A stretch of DNA of 43,635 nucleotides, taken from assembly GCA_003427395.1 (NCBI GenBank), contig BFEA01000003.1, positions 7,912,346 through 7,955,980 of the forward strand, read 5' to 3'. The notes below the pieces were generated by a model, which did no database searches, had not been told where the DNA came from, and saw only the letters and a program-made list of their open reading frames with translations. How positions within the stretch are numbered: the stretch's first letter is position 1; the number at the start of each line of letters is the position of its first letter. Made by a program: the position numbers and the translations under genes. This document shows positions 19,872 through 29,132 of the stretch, in pieces. This DNA comes from Chara braunii. Lineage: Eukaryota > Streptophyta > Charophyceae > Charales > Characeae.

Positions 19872-20889
19872 TGTAATGAACCCAAATCGTGATGACACTG
19901 ATTGATAATGTAAGTCTAATATCAATAGTGAAATCGTTACCAGATACGAAGAGGTGGATAATCATTCACAAATGAAATAGCAAGAGGTTGGGAAGAGAGA
20001 CTTAGAGGGTGGAAAAGAATACTGTGCCCTCTTCTGCTTCGGGCTCTCTTCCCAATGTCGCCACCTCAGNNNNNNNNNNNNNNNNNNNNNNNNNNNNNNN
20101 NNNNNNNNNNNNNNNNNNNNNNNNNNNNNNNNNNNNNNNNNNNNNNNNNNNNNNNNNNNNNNNNNNNNNNNNNNNNNNNNNNNNNNNNNNNNNNNNNNNN
20201 NNNNNNNNNNNNNNNNNNNNNNNNNNNNNNNNNNNNNNNNNNNNNNNNNNNNNNNNNNNNNNNNNNNNNNNNNNNNNNNNNNNNNNNNNNNNNNNNNNNN
20301 NNNNNNNNNNNNNNNNNNNNNNNNNNNNNNNNNNNNNNNNNNNNNNNNNNNNNNNNNNNNNNNNNNNNNNNNNNNNNNNNNNNNNNNNNNNNNNNNNNNN
20401 NNNNNNNNNNNNNNNNNNNNNNNNNNNNNNNNNNNNNNNNNNNNNNNNNNNNNNNNNNNNNNNNNNNNNNNNNNNNNNNNNNNNNNNNNNNNNNNNNNNN
20501 NNNNNNNNNNNNNNNNNNNNNNNNNNNNNNNNNNNNNNNNNNNNNNNNNNNNNNNNNNNNNNNNNNNNNNNNNNNNNNNNNNNNNNNNNNNNNNNNNNNN
20601 NNNNNNNNNNNNNNNNNNNNNNNNNNNNNNNNNNNNNNNNNNNNNNNNNNNNNNNNNNNNNNNNNNNNNNNNNNNNNNNNNNNNNNNNNNNNNNNNNNNN
20701 NNNNNNNNNNNNNNNNNNNNNNNNNNNNNNNNNNATTTCCACACGCAGCGTTCGGTCTCACAGCCGGACGCAGCGGTCTGTGGCCTGGGCAGTGCCTGGT
20801 CACACAGCCCAACGCAGAACAGTAAAGTTCTGCGTGGCCTGGGGCGGGTCTGAGCCCCGTACAGCCCTTGCTGCACACGACTTACTGCA
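19872..20889 (-). repeat. Element A 5' LTR, right copy, gapped
   Basis: It runs from TGTAATGAAC to CTTACTGCA, matching the left LTR on both sides of a 665-base N gap. A 23-bp segment present in the left LTR near 12002 is missing here. The promoter part lies inside the gap, so transcription signals of A can only be inferred from the left LTR. Confidence 0.88.
20070..20734. other. Assembly gap (665 N) inside the right LTR
   Basis: The gap edges coincide exactly with the two single-N joins in the left LTR. The missing LTR middle there is 648 bp (12274-12921), close to the estimated gap size. Open frames reported across this gap have no meaning. Confidence 0.97.
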
Positions 20890-20893
20890 CTTT

Positions 20894-21258
20894 GAAGTTT
20901 GAATGCTTTTGAATCTATGGTGTTAATTCTACTCTACTTGTAGTATGCTTTTCATTATCTCATCTTATGATTTGATTGCCATGTATTTAGCCATCTGCCA
21001 GATTCTGGATCTTCAACCCTTCACCACATCTGTGCACCATACAAATCACAGATCTGGAGTTCTGTAGGCTCCCGCGGCTCAGAGGGAAAAACCAACCGTT
21101 CTCAGCAAACATTGACCCCATCCTTCTTAGTGAATGGTACACATGTAGCTGTTCATATGGATAGATAATGCTGCGGGTTAACTGGAAAATTTAATTGAAT
21201 TGTCAAAAAAAGATAGCCAATCATGCTGCCAATGACCATTCATCACAAGATTCGTGGC
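20894..21258. other. Unrecognised sequence, probably intron
   Basis: No coding frame or repeat is recognised. It lies downstream, in gene sense, of the kinesin-9-like exon 21514-21890 and is presumably part of the next intron, shared with element A. Confidence 0.4.
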
Positions 21259-21468
21259 CTTAAACCACCACTACCTCCGAACCTGTTTTTGCCGACCCTG
21301 ATTTTCACTGCGCACCGAGTTTTGCCGAGCCTGGGGTCCATTGTCTTTCTTTTCTGGTACTCTTCTGAAAAAGCGAGCCTCTGCAGACCCCGAAAAGTTC
21401 GGAAAAAGTGGGAAAACAGCCAATTTTCCCATTTTTCCCAAGAGTGACAGAGGTAGTGGTGGTTTAAG
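21259..21468. mobile_element. MITE 1, 210 bp with perfect 19-bp terminal inverted repeats
   Basis: CTTAAACCACCACTACCTC at 21259-21277 is the exact reverse complement of 21450-21468. The inside has no coding capacity. The right third contains GGGAAAAC and TTTTCCC blocks that align with the same part of MITE 2 (28938-29132). TA lies within both termini, so a TA target duplication is possible, but the superfamily is not certain. Confidence 0.85.
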
Positions 21469-21513
21469 ATAGACCCAGTAAGAGTAGAGATCTGGATTTG
21501 ACTGACCACTCAC

Positions 21514-21890
21514 ATCTCAAAGGCCTTGTTCCGGTCAGCCACTAGGTCGAGAGAAGACGTGGCCATCATCATGTCCTCATCCGTATCCCCCCTCTGAGTG
21601 CTGTCATGGACCTGGCGGCCAGCATTCATGGCTTCCTCATGTTCATCACGTGCTTCTCCAGGAGATGATGACTTTTCTTGCTCCACCACCTGAGCTTCTG
21701 CAGCAGGGTCCCCCTCTCCCGTACACGTTGCATTTGCTGATGCAGCTGGAACCGATCCAGAAAAAGCAGACGAGATTGCATCAATTCCAGAACCTGTTTG
21801 GCAGAAAGAATCAACTTCCCCTCTTCCTTGGGACCCATTCTTCCGAACCATAGGGACAAGGATGTTGATTTCATTATCACGCTGCTTCAC
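21514..21890 (-). CDS. Host gene exon: kinesin-9-like (KIF6/KIF9 type) coiled coil
   Basis: A 377-bp exon, phase 0 at its start and phase 2 at its end. The acceptor is a pyrimidine-rich tract ending AATCAG; the donor is GTGAGT at 21508-21513. It begins VKQRDNEINILV, the coiled-coil signature that I know from KIF6/KIF9 kinesins, and ends LVADRNKAFEM, matching the AFEIF segment that follows in that family. In between is a Ser/Glu/Ala-rich insertion. Kinesin-9 is a microtubule motor of cilia and flagella, which in plants means sperm cells. The preceding exon at 39161-39333 ends RLRLL in phase 0, so the join gives the expected order. The downstream exon is not identified; the motor domain must lie to the right of the window. 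Confidence 0.7.
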
Positions 21891-22176
21891 CTGATTGTCA
21901 CCAAACAAGAAGAGATAAATGAATAAACAACGCTGTCCTTTTCATTCTATCCAAAATTTTCAGTCCTCCTCATTCTTGACAAAAGACATGGCATTAAATG
22001 GTAAACTCATACATGCTTCCGGACTCATCGAGCTATGTAAGCGCGTGTTCTATCAGTCACTGTTGCAGTGTTCTTTCCATTTAATATATGCTTTTGCAGC
22101 CATCTTATTGCATCTGTTCTTTCCTGTCGCGGAGACGACGGTTCTTAAACGACCAGTACCTTGGCCAGGTACCCTC

Positions 22177-23092
22177 TGTTATGATCCTGGCCAAAGTACA
22201 CATTCAGAAAGTACAATGCCGTCCAATTGCAAAAGCAAATGAATGAACTTGAGAGGAGAAAGAGGGAAAGAAGAAGAAGATGATGTACACCAGCATAGAC
22301 CAATGATAATGCTCTTCTTCTTCGCCAACCACTCTCCTCCTCCTTATCTCCTCCCCTCTTATTCAATCAAGAAATAATAATAATAATGTTGAATGGCTAA
22401 ACCAGAATCAATGTCTGAATCCCTCTTCTACTGCAGGTATCACATGAGGTCCACGATAGCCATGGCACCCTCTTCCTTCCTCGTCTTGAAGGCCTAGGCT
22501 ATGGCGGAATGCTAGGGCCTTGCCGTCATGTGCAGAAGACAACTGACGCAGCTATGGCTGCTCTAGCTCAGGCCGCCATGCCTGACTCTGCCTCGAAGCT
22601 TCTTGGTGTAGCTCTACCCCTGCTAGGGCCTATTTGCTGCAGCGCCCACCAAGGTGATGAAGATGGCAACCACCATAGCCAAGTAAGTACCTCTGGCGCT
22701 CCCCCTTCCTAGTCCTGGTCTTCTTCCTCCTTCTGTCCTTGCTCCTTCCCCATCAGTGCTGCTCCAAGCTAGTGCTGCTCCAGCCAGCGCTCCAACCAGT
22801 GTGTCGCCAAACTTGCACACCAACAATGAGGAGGAGCACCTTGCTCCTCCTGAAGATATAGCGGCCTGCTTGCCTCTTGGCGAGTGACTTCCTAGGCCGC
22901 ACAGCCTCCAAGCAACCGGTACCTCCTCCCTCTCGGAGGGAAACATCATTGCAGACTCTGATATTGCCCGTACAGGCCCTAGACTCAGACTGGTTGGACT
23001 GGTACCGGCCTAGACCTAGCCTACAACAACTGGGCCTTTAAAAATGCTAACTTTTGTCTTCTTCTGCTCGGCCTCGAGTACCCGGCACGAAA
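22177..23092 (-). repeat. LTR fragment of family D
   Basis: It starts TGTTATGATCCTGG and follows the family through the CCACCATAGCCAAGTAAGTACCT block and the CTCGGCCT/GAGTACCCGGCAC block, then stops at 23092, where other copies go on for about 370-400 bp. The missing part is the LTR's start in the minus orientation. No matching continuation is found later in the window, so this is a truncated copy. Confidence 0.8.
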
Positions 23093-23180
23093 TGGGACTT
23101 GGGATTAGGACCTGAGATTCGGGACAAGGACCTGGGACTCGGGACTAGGACCTGGTACTCTGGGACCGGGACTGGGACAC
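23093..23180. repeat. GGGACT-type short tandem repeat
   Basis: Irregular repeats of GGGACTCGGGACTAGGACCT and variants. The same family occurs in the opposite orientation at 28617-28745, inside the 3' LTR of element B. Confidence 0.8.
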
Positions 23181-24430
23181 ATGTGCAGCGTTAGATCCTT
23201 TCAATCGTTATTCTACCACCGAAATGAACTCTTGAGTCTTAACACAAGAGCCCACTCACAGCCTTTCAATTGGTACCTCAAAAACTCTGGTGGTGGCAGG
23301 CTAACATTTTTCAAATGTTTTTTTGAACCCCTTGTTCATAAAAAAACTGCTAAGACCTGTCTGATGGCTATGACTCGCTCACAAAACAAAATAGCCTAGG
23401 TCAGGCAGAAATGGCAAATAGCATTCCCAATAGGACCATTTTACGCTGATGGCTAAGACCTGCCTGATGGCAAACACCCGTGGCTACGAACTGGGTTCTT
23501 CCCCTTGGAGGCTGCCCATAATTTTTGACCGTTCGAAGCTCTGTGATGTTCGTTGTGATGGCTTCAAAACTCAACTGGCACTGTACTCGACATCGATATA
23601 CATACCATCCTTCATCTGACTGCACACTTTGCCATGCATGATGACGTCAACTACGTGATGAAAACAGGTCTTCCGCTGGTTACGCCGCATGCTACCCTAG
23701 ATGTTCCTCCAACTGCATATGCCTCCTTCCCTCTTGGTGCCTGTGTCGACATGCTATGCCTCACCCGCCTGTTACTCACACCATCAGACAGTACATCCGA
23801 TGCTCATAGACTTGCTCCGATCTGTCATGCCCGAGGAGCATCTCCAACCGTCTGCCATTCGATGCCACTTCTGAGTAGACTTCTACCCCCACATTTTTTG
23901 TGCTTCCACCCTCTTTTTCCCTGCCTGCCACCCTCTACAAGCTCTCTTTGTTTTGCCTCCTCCTCCTCCCTATATGCCTTTGGTTGATTGACTGTTTATC
24001 TGCATTCTTCCTTCTAACTATGGAATGCCCTACCCGATAATTGGGCTTTTTCGCATGCCTACCCTTCCCTTCCTTATCACTTCCTACTCCATGCCTATCC
24101 CAAACTCCCAAATGATCCTGCCTGTCTGGCTTTTCACCTCTTGCTACTCCATACCTATCCCAAACTCCCAAACGATCCAATTGTCCCTCTGTCAACTACT
24201 CGAGACTATACTGTTACTAGTCTGTCAGTACAGAACTATTGGCTGACCAGGAGGCATTTAAGGAGATCCCTCATAACTCAGGAATTATTTAACGTCGCAA
24301 TCAAGACGACGATCACAACCAGACTTCTCTCAAGACTTAGACGGACTGGGCGCGCAATCTGCAGCTTGGAGTTCAGGTATGGTGTACCACCCAGAGCAGG
24401 CTCCCGGTCTGTATCGGTCCTTGGGAGCTT
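23181..24430. other. No gene recognised; short duplications
   Basis: Contains a two-copy, 60-bp-period imperfect repeat at 24086-24177 (CTCCATRCCTATCCCAAACT core) and two copies of GCTAAGACCTGYCTGATGGC near 23347 and 23452. The open frame that later becomes element B gag/protease extends into this stretch from 24141, but its first 95 or so residues have no gag character. The 5' LTR of B is not found here. Confidence 0.5.
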
Positions 24431-25367
24431 TTCCAATGTAGTTGTAGGAGGCGACTATACGACCGTAGCAGCCCACAGCGAAGGGCAAGGAAGAGGAGGC
24501 CAAGGTGGAAGAGGAGGAGGCCGGGCAAGGGCTACTTGGAGGTTTGGAGGCCGAGGGAGCTTCCAAGCGGGTGGTAGGGGATACGGTACCCCACAAGGTA
24601 GTCAAACATCCCCCGCTTCACAAGGAAATGGACGGGGCAACTATTCCCTCGCCAACGAGAGTGATCAGGGGCCTAGAGGGCAGCGTAGGTACCCTCGCAA
24701 TCCAGGAATCGAAGAACTCGAGCCCTGGAATGCTTTGAATATATCAGAGGACCGCTGGCGTCAGAGGCAGAAAAGGAGACAGTGCTTTAAAGTGTGGAGA
24801 CCCCAATCACATCGTTCCCTTTTGCTCGTTATACGGACAACCGTCAAATGGGAACGGCCAGTAGGAGTCATGGCTGCTCCTACAGGGACCTCAGACTTTG
24901 ATAGACAGGAAGATGCACACGCTGAAGTAGGAACCTACTGTCTGAGGACCCCAATGGCAAAGGCTGATGTAGGCCCCCACCCAGTCGACTGTCCAGACAC
25001 TGCTTGTGTCAGGGTCTCTCTAGGTGGTTCCCTCATAGGCATCATTGATGAGCTGATCACTCGTCGTCAGGCCTGGGCCGAGATGAAGAAAAAGTCCAAA
25101 GGACAGGTAATATTAGAAGATGTAGAAGTCAATAGAGCCAGGATAGGTGCGTTAGTGGACTGTGGTTCGACGCATAACTATATTAGTAGGAAAGGATTAA
25201 AGAAACTGCATTTAGGAATGGAAGTGCAGAAGTTGGAAGAGCCGGTAGCAAGCAAACTGGCAGAAACCCAAGATATGAGAGTAGATGAATTCGTCGAGGG
25301 GGTGAAGGCATACTTCCCCGGTTGGAGGGAGAGAATAAGAACTGCGAGAAAGTGTTGCATTCTCTGA
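24430..25367 (+). pseudogene. Element B gag C-terminus and start of protease
   Basis: The open frame fuses two parts. First comes a Gly/Arg-rich gag tail (GQGRGGQGGRGGGRAR, like the tail of C gag). Then, after a one-base insertion within the CCHC knuckle at about 24793-24800, it continues in the pol frame with RPVGV..APT and the protease. The protease active site reads DCGST (usually DSGST or DTGA); the catalytic Asp is kept. VSLGGSLIGIIDELITRRQAWAEMKKKSKGQ matches C closely. A frameshift near 25320 ends the frame. Because of the insertion the gag stop TAG at 24862-24864 is bypassed in this copy. Confidence 0.8.
24861..24883 (+). promoter_or_regulatory. Hairpin at the gag stop / -1 pol overlap, element B
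   Basis: GTAGGAG pairs with CTCCTAC across a 9-base loop; TAG at 24862 is the ancestral gag stop. An A-AAT tetranucleotide lies 11 nt upstream. This is the counterpart of the hairpins in A and C. Confidence 0.6.
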
Positions 25368-25633
25368 CCCTTCTAGTGGAGGACAGTCTACTCTTTGACA
25401 TGTTGCTAGGGGCAGATTGGGGAGAAGCCGCAAAGGCCGATGTGAAGATGGGTGAACATGAGTGTTGGCTGCCCAGTCCACAAGGTGGGAAGAAGAAGAT
25501 CAAACCCTTCCATGAGTCCGGAGTCCAGTCCGCCCTTTCGCTGTGTTGCATGAGTGCCCCCGCGTTCGCTAGGCATGTGGTCAAGCAAGACCTTGTTGAC
25601 CAAGTCTTTATTGCATATGTTAAGACCGGTTAA
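25322..25633 (+). pseudogene. Element B protease C-terminal part
   Basis: Continues the protease after the frameshift near 25320: KVLHSLTLLVEDSLLFDMLLGADWGEA matches HSLTLLVEASLPFDILLGIDWGEA of C. The conserved tail SLCCMSAPAFARHV is also in A (SFCCMSYPAF) and C (AHCCLNAPTFARFV). A further frameshift near 25622 leads into the RT frame. Confidence 0.8.
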
Positions 25634-26081
25634 TGAGAAGAAGGAGGAGGAGGAATCAGTACCACCCCAGGTCCAAAGTCTGTTAAGCAAGTTTGCGAAC
25701 GTAGGAGAGGTCCCAACCGGTGTAGTGGAAAGAGAGATCAAGCATCGGATCGACATTGAGCCTGGCAGCAAGATTCCCAAGGGTCCGATCTACAGACTGT
25801 CTCCCAAGGAGTTAGAAGAGTCGAGGAAGCAGCTAGACAAACTAATTGAGAAGGGCTGGATTAAGCCAAGTTCCTCGCCCTACGAGGTACCGGTCCTATC
25901 CGTGCCTAAAAAGGAAGGCGAACTGCGTATGTGCATAGACTACAGGGGACTAAACGCTATAACTGTCAAGAATGTTGAGCCGCTGCCCAGAATAGACGAT
26001 CTATTAGACAGTGCAGGGATGCAAGTACTTCTCAAAGATAGACTTGAAGTCGGGGTACCATCAGATCTAGGTACAGCCTGA
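25622..26081 (+). pseudogene. Element B reverse transcriptase, fingers
   Basis: [57 protein letters not shown] identify the N-terminal RT. The frame is lost near 26020, so the [11 protein letters not shown] motif is scrambled and the polypeptide ends at 26081. The open frame formally starts at 25554, in sequence that belongs to another frame. Confidence 0.82.
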
Positions 26082-26109
26082 GGATCAGCACAAGACGGCG
26101 TTTAGGACA

Positions 26110-26645
26110 GATACGACCACTACGAGTTCGTGGTCATCTCGTTTGGGCTGACCAATCCCCCTGCCACGTTCCAACGATGCATGAATGATATGTTTAGAGA
26201 ATGGTTAGACAAGTTCGTCGCCGTTTACTTAGAAAACATCCTGATATTTAGTAAGACTCTTAAGGGGCACCAAGAGCATCTTCGGCTGATTTTGAACAAG
26301 CTTCGTGAGGCTAAGTTCAAACTGAATCCCAAGAAGTGTGATTGGGCAAAACATTAAGTGTTGTACTTGGGCCATGACGTAGATGGAGATGGGGTTAGAC
26401 CGGAAGACGCGAAGATTACAGCGATTAGAGATCGTCCGACCCCGCGCATGTTGACTGAACTGCGGTCGTTCGTCGGTCTAGCCAATTACTATAGGAAGTT
26501 TGTATGCAACTTCACTACGATTGCTGCCCCATTGCACCGACTACTGCGAAAGGAAACTGTTTGGAAGTGGGACAAAGAATGCACGTGCACTTTCAAGAAG
26601 TTAAAAAAAGTGTTTAATAGAGTACCCGATCCTAAAAATAGTTGA
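26110..26645 (+). pseudogene. Element B reverse transcriptase, palm and thumb
   Basis: Two same-frame pieces around a TAA at 26355-26357: FVVISFGLTNPPATFQRCMNDMF ... KKCDWAKH, then LYLGHDVDGDGVRPEDAKI ... LRSFVGLANYYRKFV. The catalytic YLDD box reads YLEN (VAVYLENILIFSK): both catalytic aspartates are replaced, so this RT is dead even apart from the frameshifts. The piece ends in CTFKKLKKVFNRVPDPKNS, just before a frameshift into RNase H. Confidence 0.85.
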
Positions 26646-27555
26646 TCCGTCACTACCGTTTATTGTCACCACTAATGCTAGTCAATACGGCATTGGTGCA
26701 GTCCTACAGCAAGACGATGACAATGGATATAGGCCGGTTGAGATCATGTCGCGTAGGCTGCCATGTGAAAAGGTTGCTGCATCAACCTATGAGAGGGAAC
26801 TGTTCGCCTTGAGAGAAGCCCTAGCCCACTGGCGACACTACTTACTAGGACGACACTTTAAGGCCTATTTAGACCATGAGACCTTGCGCTGGCTCAAGAC
26901 TCAGGCCCGAATGTCTACTAAGTTAGCTTGGTGGGCCACTGAGATCGACTTCAAACTCAAGCCTGTCAAAGGCAAGTACAATGTTGTTGCTGATGAACTC
27001 AGTCGATGCGCAGACGTCCTTGGAGCCATAGTCATGTACCTAGACGCAGGTGCCGAAGTGCAGCAAAAAAATTGTGATGCATATGAAGAGGACAAAGTCT
27101 ATAGTGAGATTTTCCGCAAAGTGCAGGCTGCACCGCACAAAGAGCCTAATTATAGAATGGCTGATGGATTACTGTTTGAAAAAACTGATAAGGAAGGTAG
27201 GTTGTGTGTACCAAACAGTGAAGAAATAGGCAGTCTAATACTAGGAGATAGCCATGACGCAGAGGGCCATTTCGGATGGAGGAAGACTTACGCTAACCTC
27301 CTCAGGTCCTACACATGGGATCGGATGAAACAAGACTGCATCTTGTATATTCAAGACTGCAAAGTTTGTCAGCGGAACAAGAGTTCGAAACAGCCTCCCC
27401 TTCCTATACCATCGGGACCAGGAGACTCGCTGTCTATAGACTTTATGGATACCAAAGTCAAGCGTCGAACTGGTAAGACTCAAGTGATGGTCATAGTTGA
27501 CAGGTTTAGTAAATTTGCTGTTTTTGTTCCGCTGCCCGGCGAGGCCAAGACGTAA
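26640..27555 (+). pseudogene. Element B RNase H and integrase N-terminus
   Basis: The RNase H first catalytic Asp is replaced by Asn (TTNASQYGIGAVLQQDDD against TTDAS in A). YERELFAL and the final Asp (VADELSR) remain, and the third motif reads YLDHETL. The integrase HHCC domain is complete (GDSHDAEGHFG ... CKVCQRNK), and the first integrase Asp is present in MVIVDRFSKFAVF. The frame ends at a TAA after PLPGEAKT. The Met at 26746 is not a true start; the homology begins about 100 bp earlier. Confidence 0.85.
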
Positions 27556-28008
27556 TTAGTGATCCGCAAATTCTTCGATCACTGGGTTGCAGAGTCCGGC
27601 CACCCCTAAACTATAGTAAGTGATAGAGATACTAAATTCACCAGTGAGCACTAGCAACAGCTTATGAAAACCTACGGGTCTAGACTGACCATGTCTTCAG
27701 GCAGGCATCCGGAGACTAACGGACAGACAAAACAGATGAACAAACTACTACAGCAAGTGCTTTGCATGTACATTAGGCCAGATCTGGTAGACTGGGATGA
27801 ACTCCTACCAAAGGTAGCTAGTGCCTACAACAACTCGGTGGACCTAGCGACTAACCGGACACCCAACGAGCTGCACAAGGGGTGGCGACCACGACGACCA
27901 ATAGATTGCCCAAATCCAGATCAGACGCAGAGGCTGCCACCTGGCACTAGAGAGTTTGCTGTCGACTACAAGAAGGAAGTTTGGAAGGTTGCTGAGACCT
28001 GGCACTAG
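27556..28008 (+). pseudogene. Element B integrase core, catalytic Glu lost
   Basis: In-frame stops at about 27607 and 27652 precede the open part from 27664. VSDRDTKF (second Asp) is visible before it. The catalytic Glu is replaced: NGQTKQMNK where A has NGQSEQMNR. HKGWRPRRPIDCPNPDQTQRLPPGTREFAVDY follows. The frame is then broken by a perfect 58-bp tandem duplication (27940-28055). Confidence 0.82.
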
Positions 28009-28055
28009 AGAGTTTGCTGTCGACTACAAGAAGGAAGTTTGGAAGGTTGCTGAGA
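27940..28055 (+). repeat. Perfect 58-bp tandem duplication in element B integrase
   Basis: 27940-27997 is repeated exactly at 27998-28055. The length is not a multiple of three, so it shifts the frame. The lack of differences means it is much younger than the surrounding decay, or is an assembly duplicate. Confidence 0.9.
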
Positions 28056-28551
28056 GCATCCGGAAGGCCCAGCATCAGATGGTAGAGCAAGCTAACAGGC
28101 ACCGCAGACAGTCTAAGTCTTGTCTGGGTCACGTCTAAAGAATTCCTTCCGGAAGAGAACATTTCTCTACCTGCATATCGAGGACTGTGGGAGATTTTAG
28201 ATGTCATAGGAGACGAAGACTGTCCCTCCTATACAGTTGACATTCCTTTGCACTTACACACGTACCCAGTGTTTCACAAGTCCAAGTTGCTGCCCTATGT
28301 CAATAATGACTGCTTCCTTTCACGCAGATCAATGATCCCTTTTGACATGGATGGGAGATCAAATTCTCGAGGAGGATGTCTACAGGACAGGAAAAGGGGG
28401 TAGACCACAGCGACAATACAAACTTCAGTTTGCATATCAGGAACCAGAAGATGACCGTTGGTACACTAGGGAGGAGTTGATGGAGACTGCACCTCATATT
28501 GTGTCCTATTATGAGCGTGCCCAAAGGGGTATTGACATCATAGACAGGTAA
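28056..28551 (+). pseudogene. Element B integrase C-terminus with chromodomain-like end
   Basis: IRKAQHQMVEQANRHRR, SYTVDIPLHLHTYPVFHKSKLLPYV and the final QYKLQFAYQEPEDDRWYTREELMETAPHIVSYYERAQ match A, C and D. At least two frameshifts and an internal deletion (near 28120-28170) separate these pieces. The terminal WYTREELM...YYER motif is the chromodomain-like tail shared by all four elements. Confidence 0.8.
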
Positions 28552-28584
28552 AGATAAGATATTTCTCGGAAGACCTCAAAATTA

Positions 28585-28596
28585 CGCCGGCGGGAC
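28585..28596 (+). other. Element B polypurine tract
   Basis: CGCCGGCGGGAC precedes the LTR start TGAAATGATTTCA. The 30 bp between pol stop and LTR (TTCTCGGAAGACCTC...) are nearly the same in C (TTCTCGGAGGACCTC...). Confidence 0.55.
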
Positions 28597-28616
28597 TGAA
28601 ATGATTTCAGGCTGTG

Positions 28617-28745
28617 CCACAATCCCAAGTCCCAGTCCCGAGTCCCGAGTCCCAGGTCCCAGTCCCGAGTCCAAAGTCCCAGTCCCGAGTCCCAGGTCCC
28701 ATTCCTAAGTCCCAGGTTCTAATCCCGAGTCCCATTCTGTGTTCC
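28617..28745. repeat. GAGTCCCAG-type short tandem repeat
   Basis: Irregular array of CCCAGTCCCGAGTCCC units. Its reverse complement resembles 23093-23180, so element B is flanked by inverted copies of one simple repeat family. The matching minus-strand frame rich in TWDSGLG is a repeat artefact. Confidence 0.8.
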
Positions 28746-28852
28746 ATTAGTGGTTCCAGCCACTTGTACAATATGCACGAATACTCTAGAAGAGTAGCTT
28801 TCATTTGTACCATGATTGCAGAGGCCTAGGTGAGCTAGTCAAGTAGATCGTG

Positions 28853-28929
28853 GTAGGAAGTCCTTCGGTAGTTATGGGTTGAAAGTCCTTCGGCAGTTAT
28901 GGGTAGGAAGTCCTTCGGCAGTTATGGGT
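28853..28929. repeat. 25-bp tandem repeat, three copies
   Basis: AGGAAGTCCTTCGGCAGTTA plus TGGGT, three near-identical units in a row. Confidence 0.85.
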
Positions 28930-28937
28930 TCCAACCA

Positions 28938-29132
28938 CTAGTACCTTTGGCGCGTGGGAAAATAGCGGGCCTCGGTTGGGTCTCCGACCTTTTCGGAGGC
29001 CGAGCCGAAACGAAACGACGGCCGCCGATCAGATTTATCAATGGCAGCAGTTGTCGGGCCCGGCCTCAGAAACTTTAGGAGTTTGGGAAAACGTCCACTT
29101 TTCCCTATTTTCCCACGCACCAAAGGTACTAG
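28938..29132. mobile_element. MITE 2, 195 bp with 27-bp terminal inverted repeats
   Basis: CTAGTACCTTTGGCGCGTGG and the following AAAATA are mirrored at the other end with one mismatch in 27. The inner GGGAAAAC..CCA.TTTTCCC block aligns with MITE 1. No coding capacity. Target duplication unclear; CTAG is part of both termini. Confidence 0.85.

Larger units (their letters stand above)
11956..20889 (-). mobile_element. Element A: Ty3/gypsy chromovirus-like LTR retrotransposon
   Basis: Complete in layout: two LTRs sharing the same ends, CTTT on both sides (11952-11955 and 20890-20893), a primer binding site, a long leader, then gag, protease, RT, RNase H and integrase in order on the minus strand. 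The integrase ends in a chromodomain-like segment. The LTRs differ at few positions apart from a 23-bp indel (present at about 12002-12024, missing near 19917), so insertion is fairly recent. Coding is broken by few lesions: a TAA in gag at 17537, a frameshift near 17200, a TAG plus frameshift near 15120-15160 and a frameshift near 14230. It is not autonomous as assembled, but catalytic residues of RT, RNase H and integrase are intact. Confidence 0.9.
24430..28596 (+). mobile_element. Element B: decayed, 5'-truncated Ty3/gypsy element
   Basis: It contains the end of gag, protease, RT, RNase H and integrase in order, with a 3' LTR starting at 28597, but lacks most of gag, the leader and a 5' LTR. 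At least eight frameshifts or stops interrupt pol. Catalytic residues of RT, RNase H and integrase are all replaced. It belongs to the same lineage as C: gag/protease junction, VSLGGSLIG segment, pol wording and 3' end are closest to C. It is an old copy, immobile on its own. Confidence 0.85.

Noticed and set aside
19962-20902. Long open frames across the N gap
   Set aside because: They consist mostly of unknown bases; the real sequence is LTR.
20894-21258. Next downstream exon of the kinesin-like gene
   Set aside because: No minus-strand frame with acceptor and family pattern was found here or in 11011-11951.
22173-22176. Target duplication for the LTR fragment at 22177
   Set aside because: The other end of this LTR is missing, so no partner can be tested.
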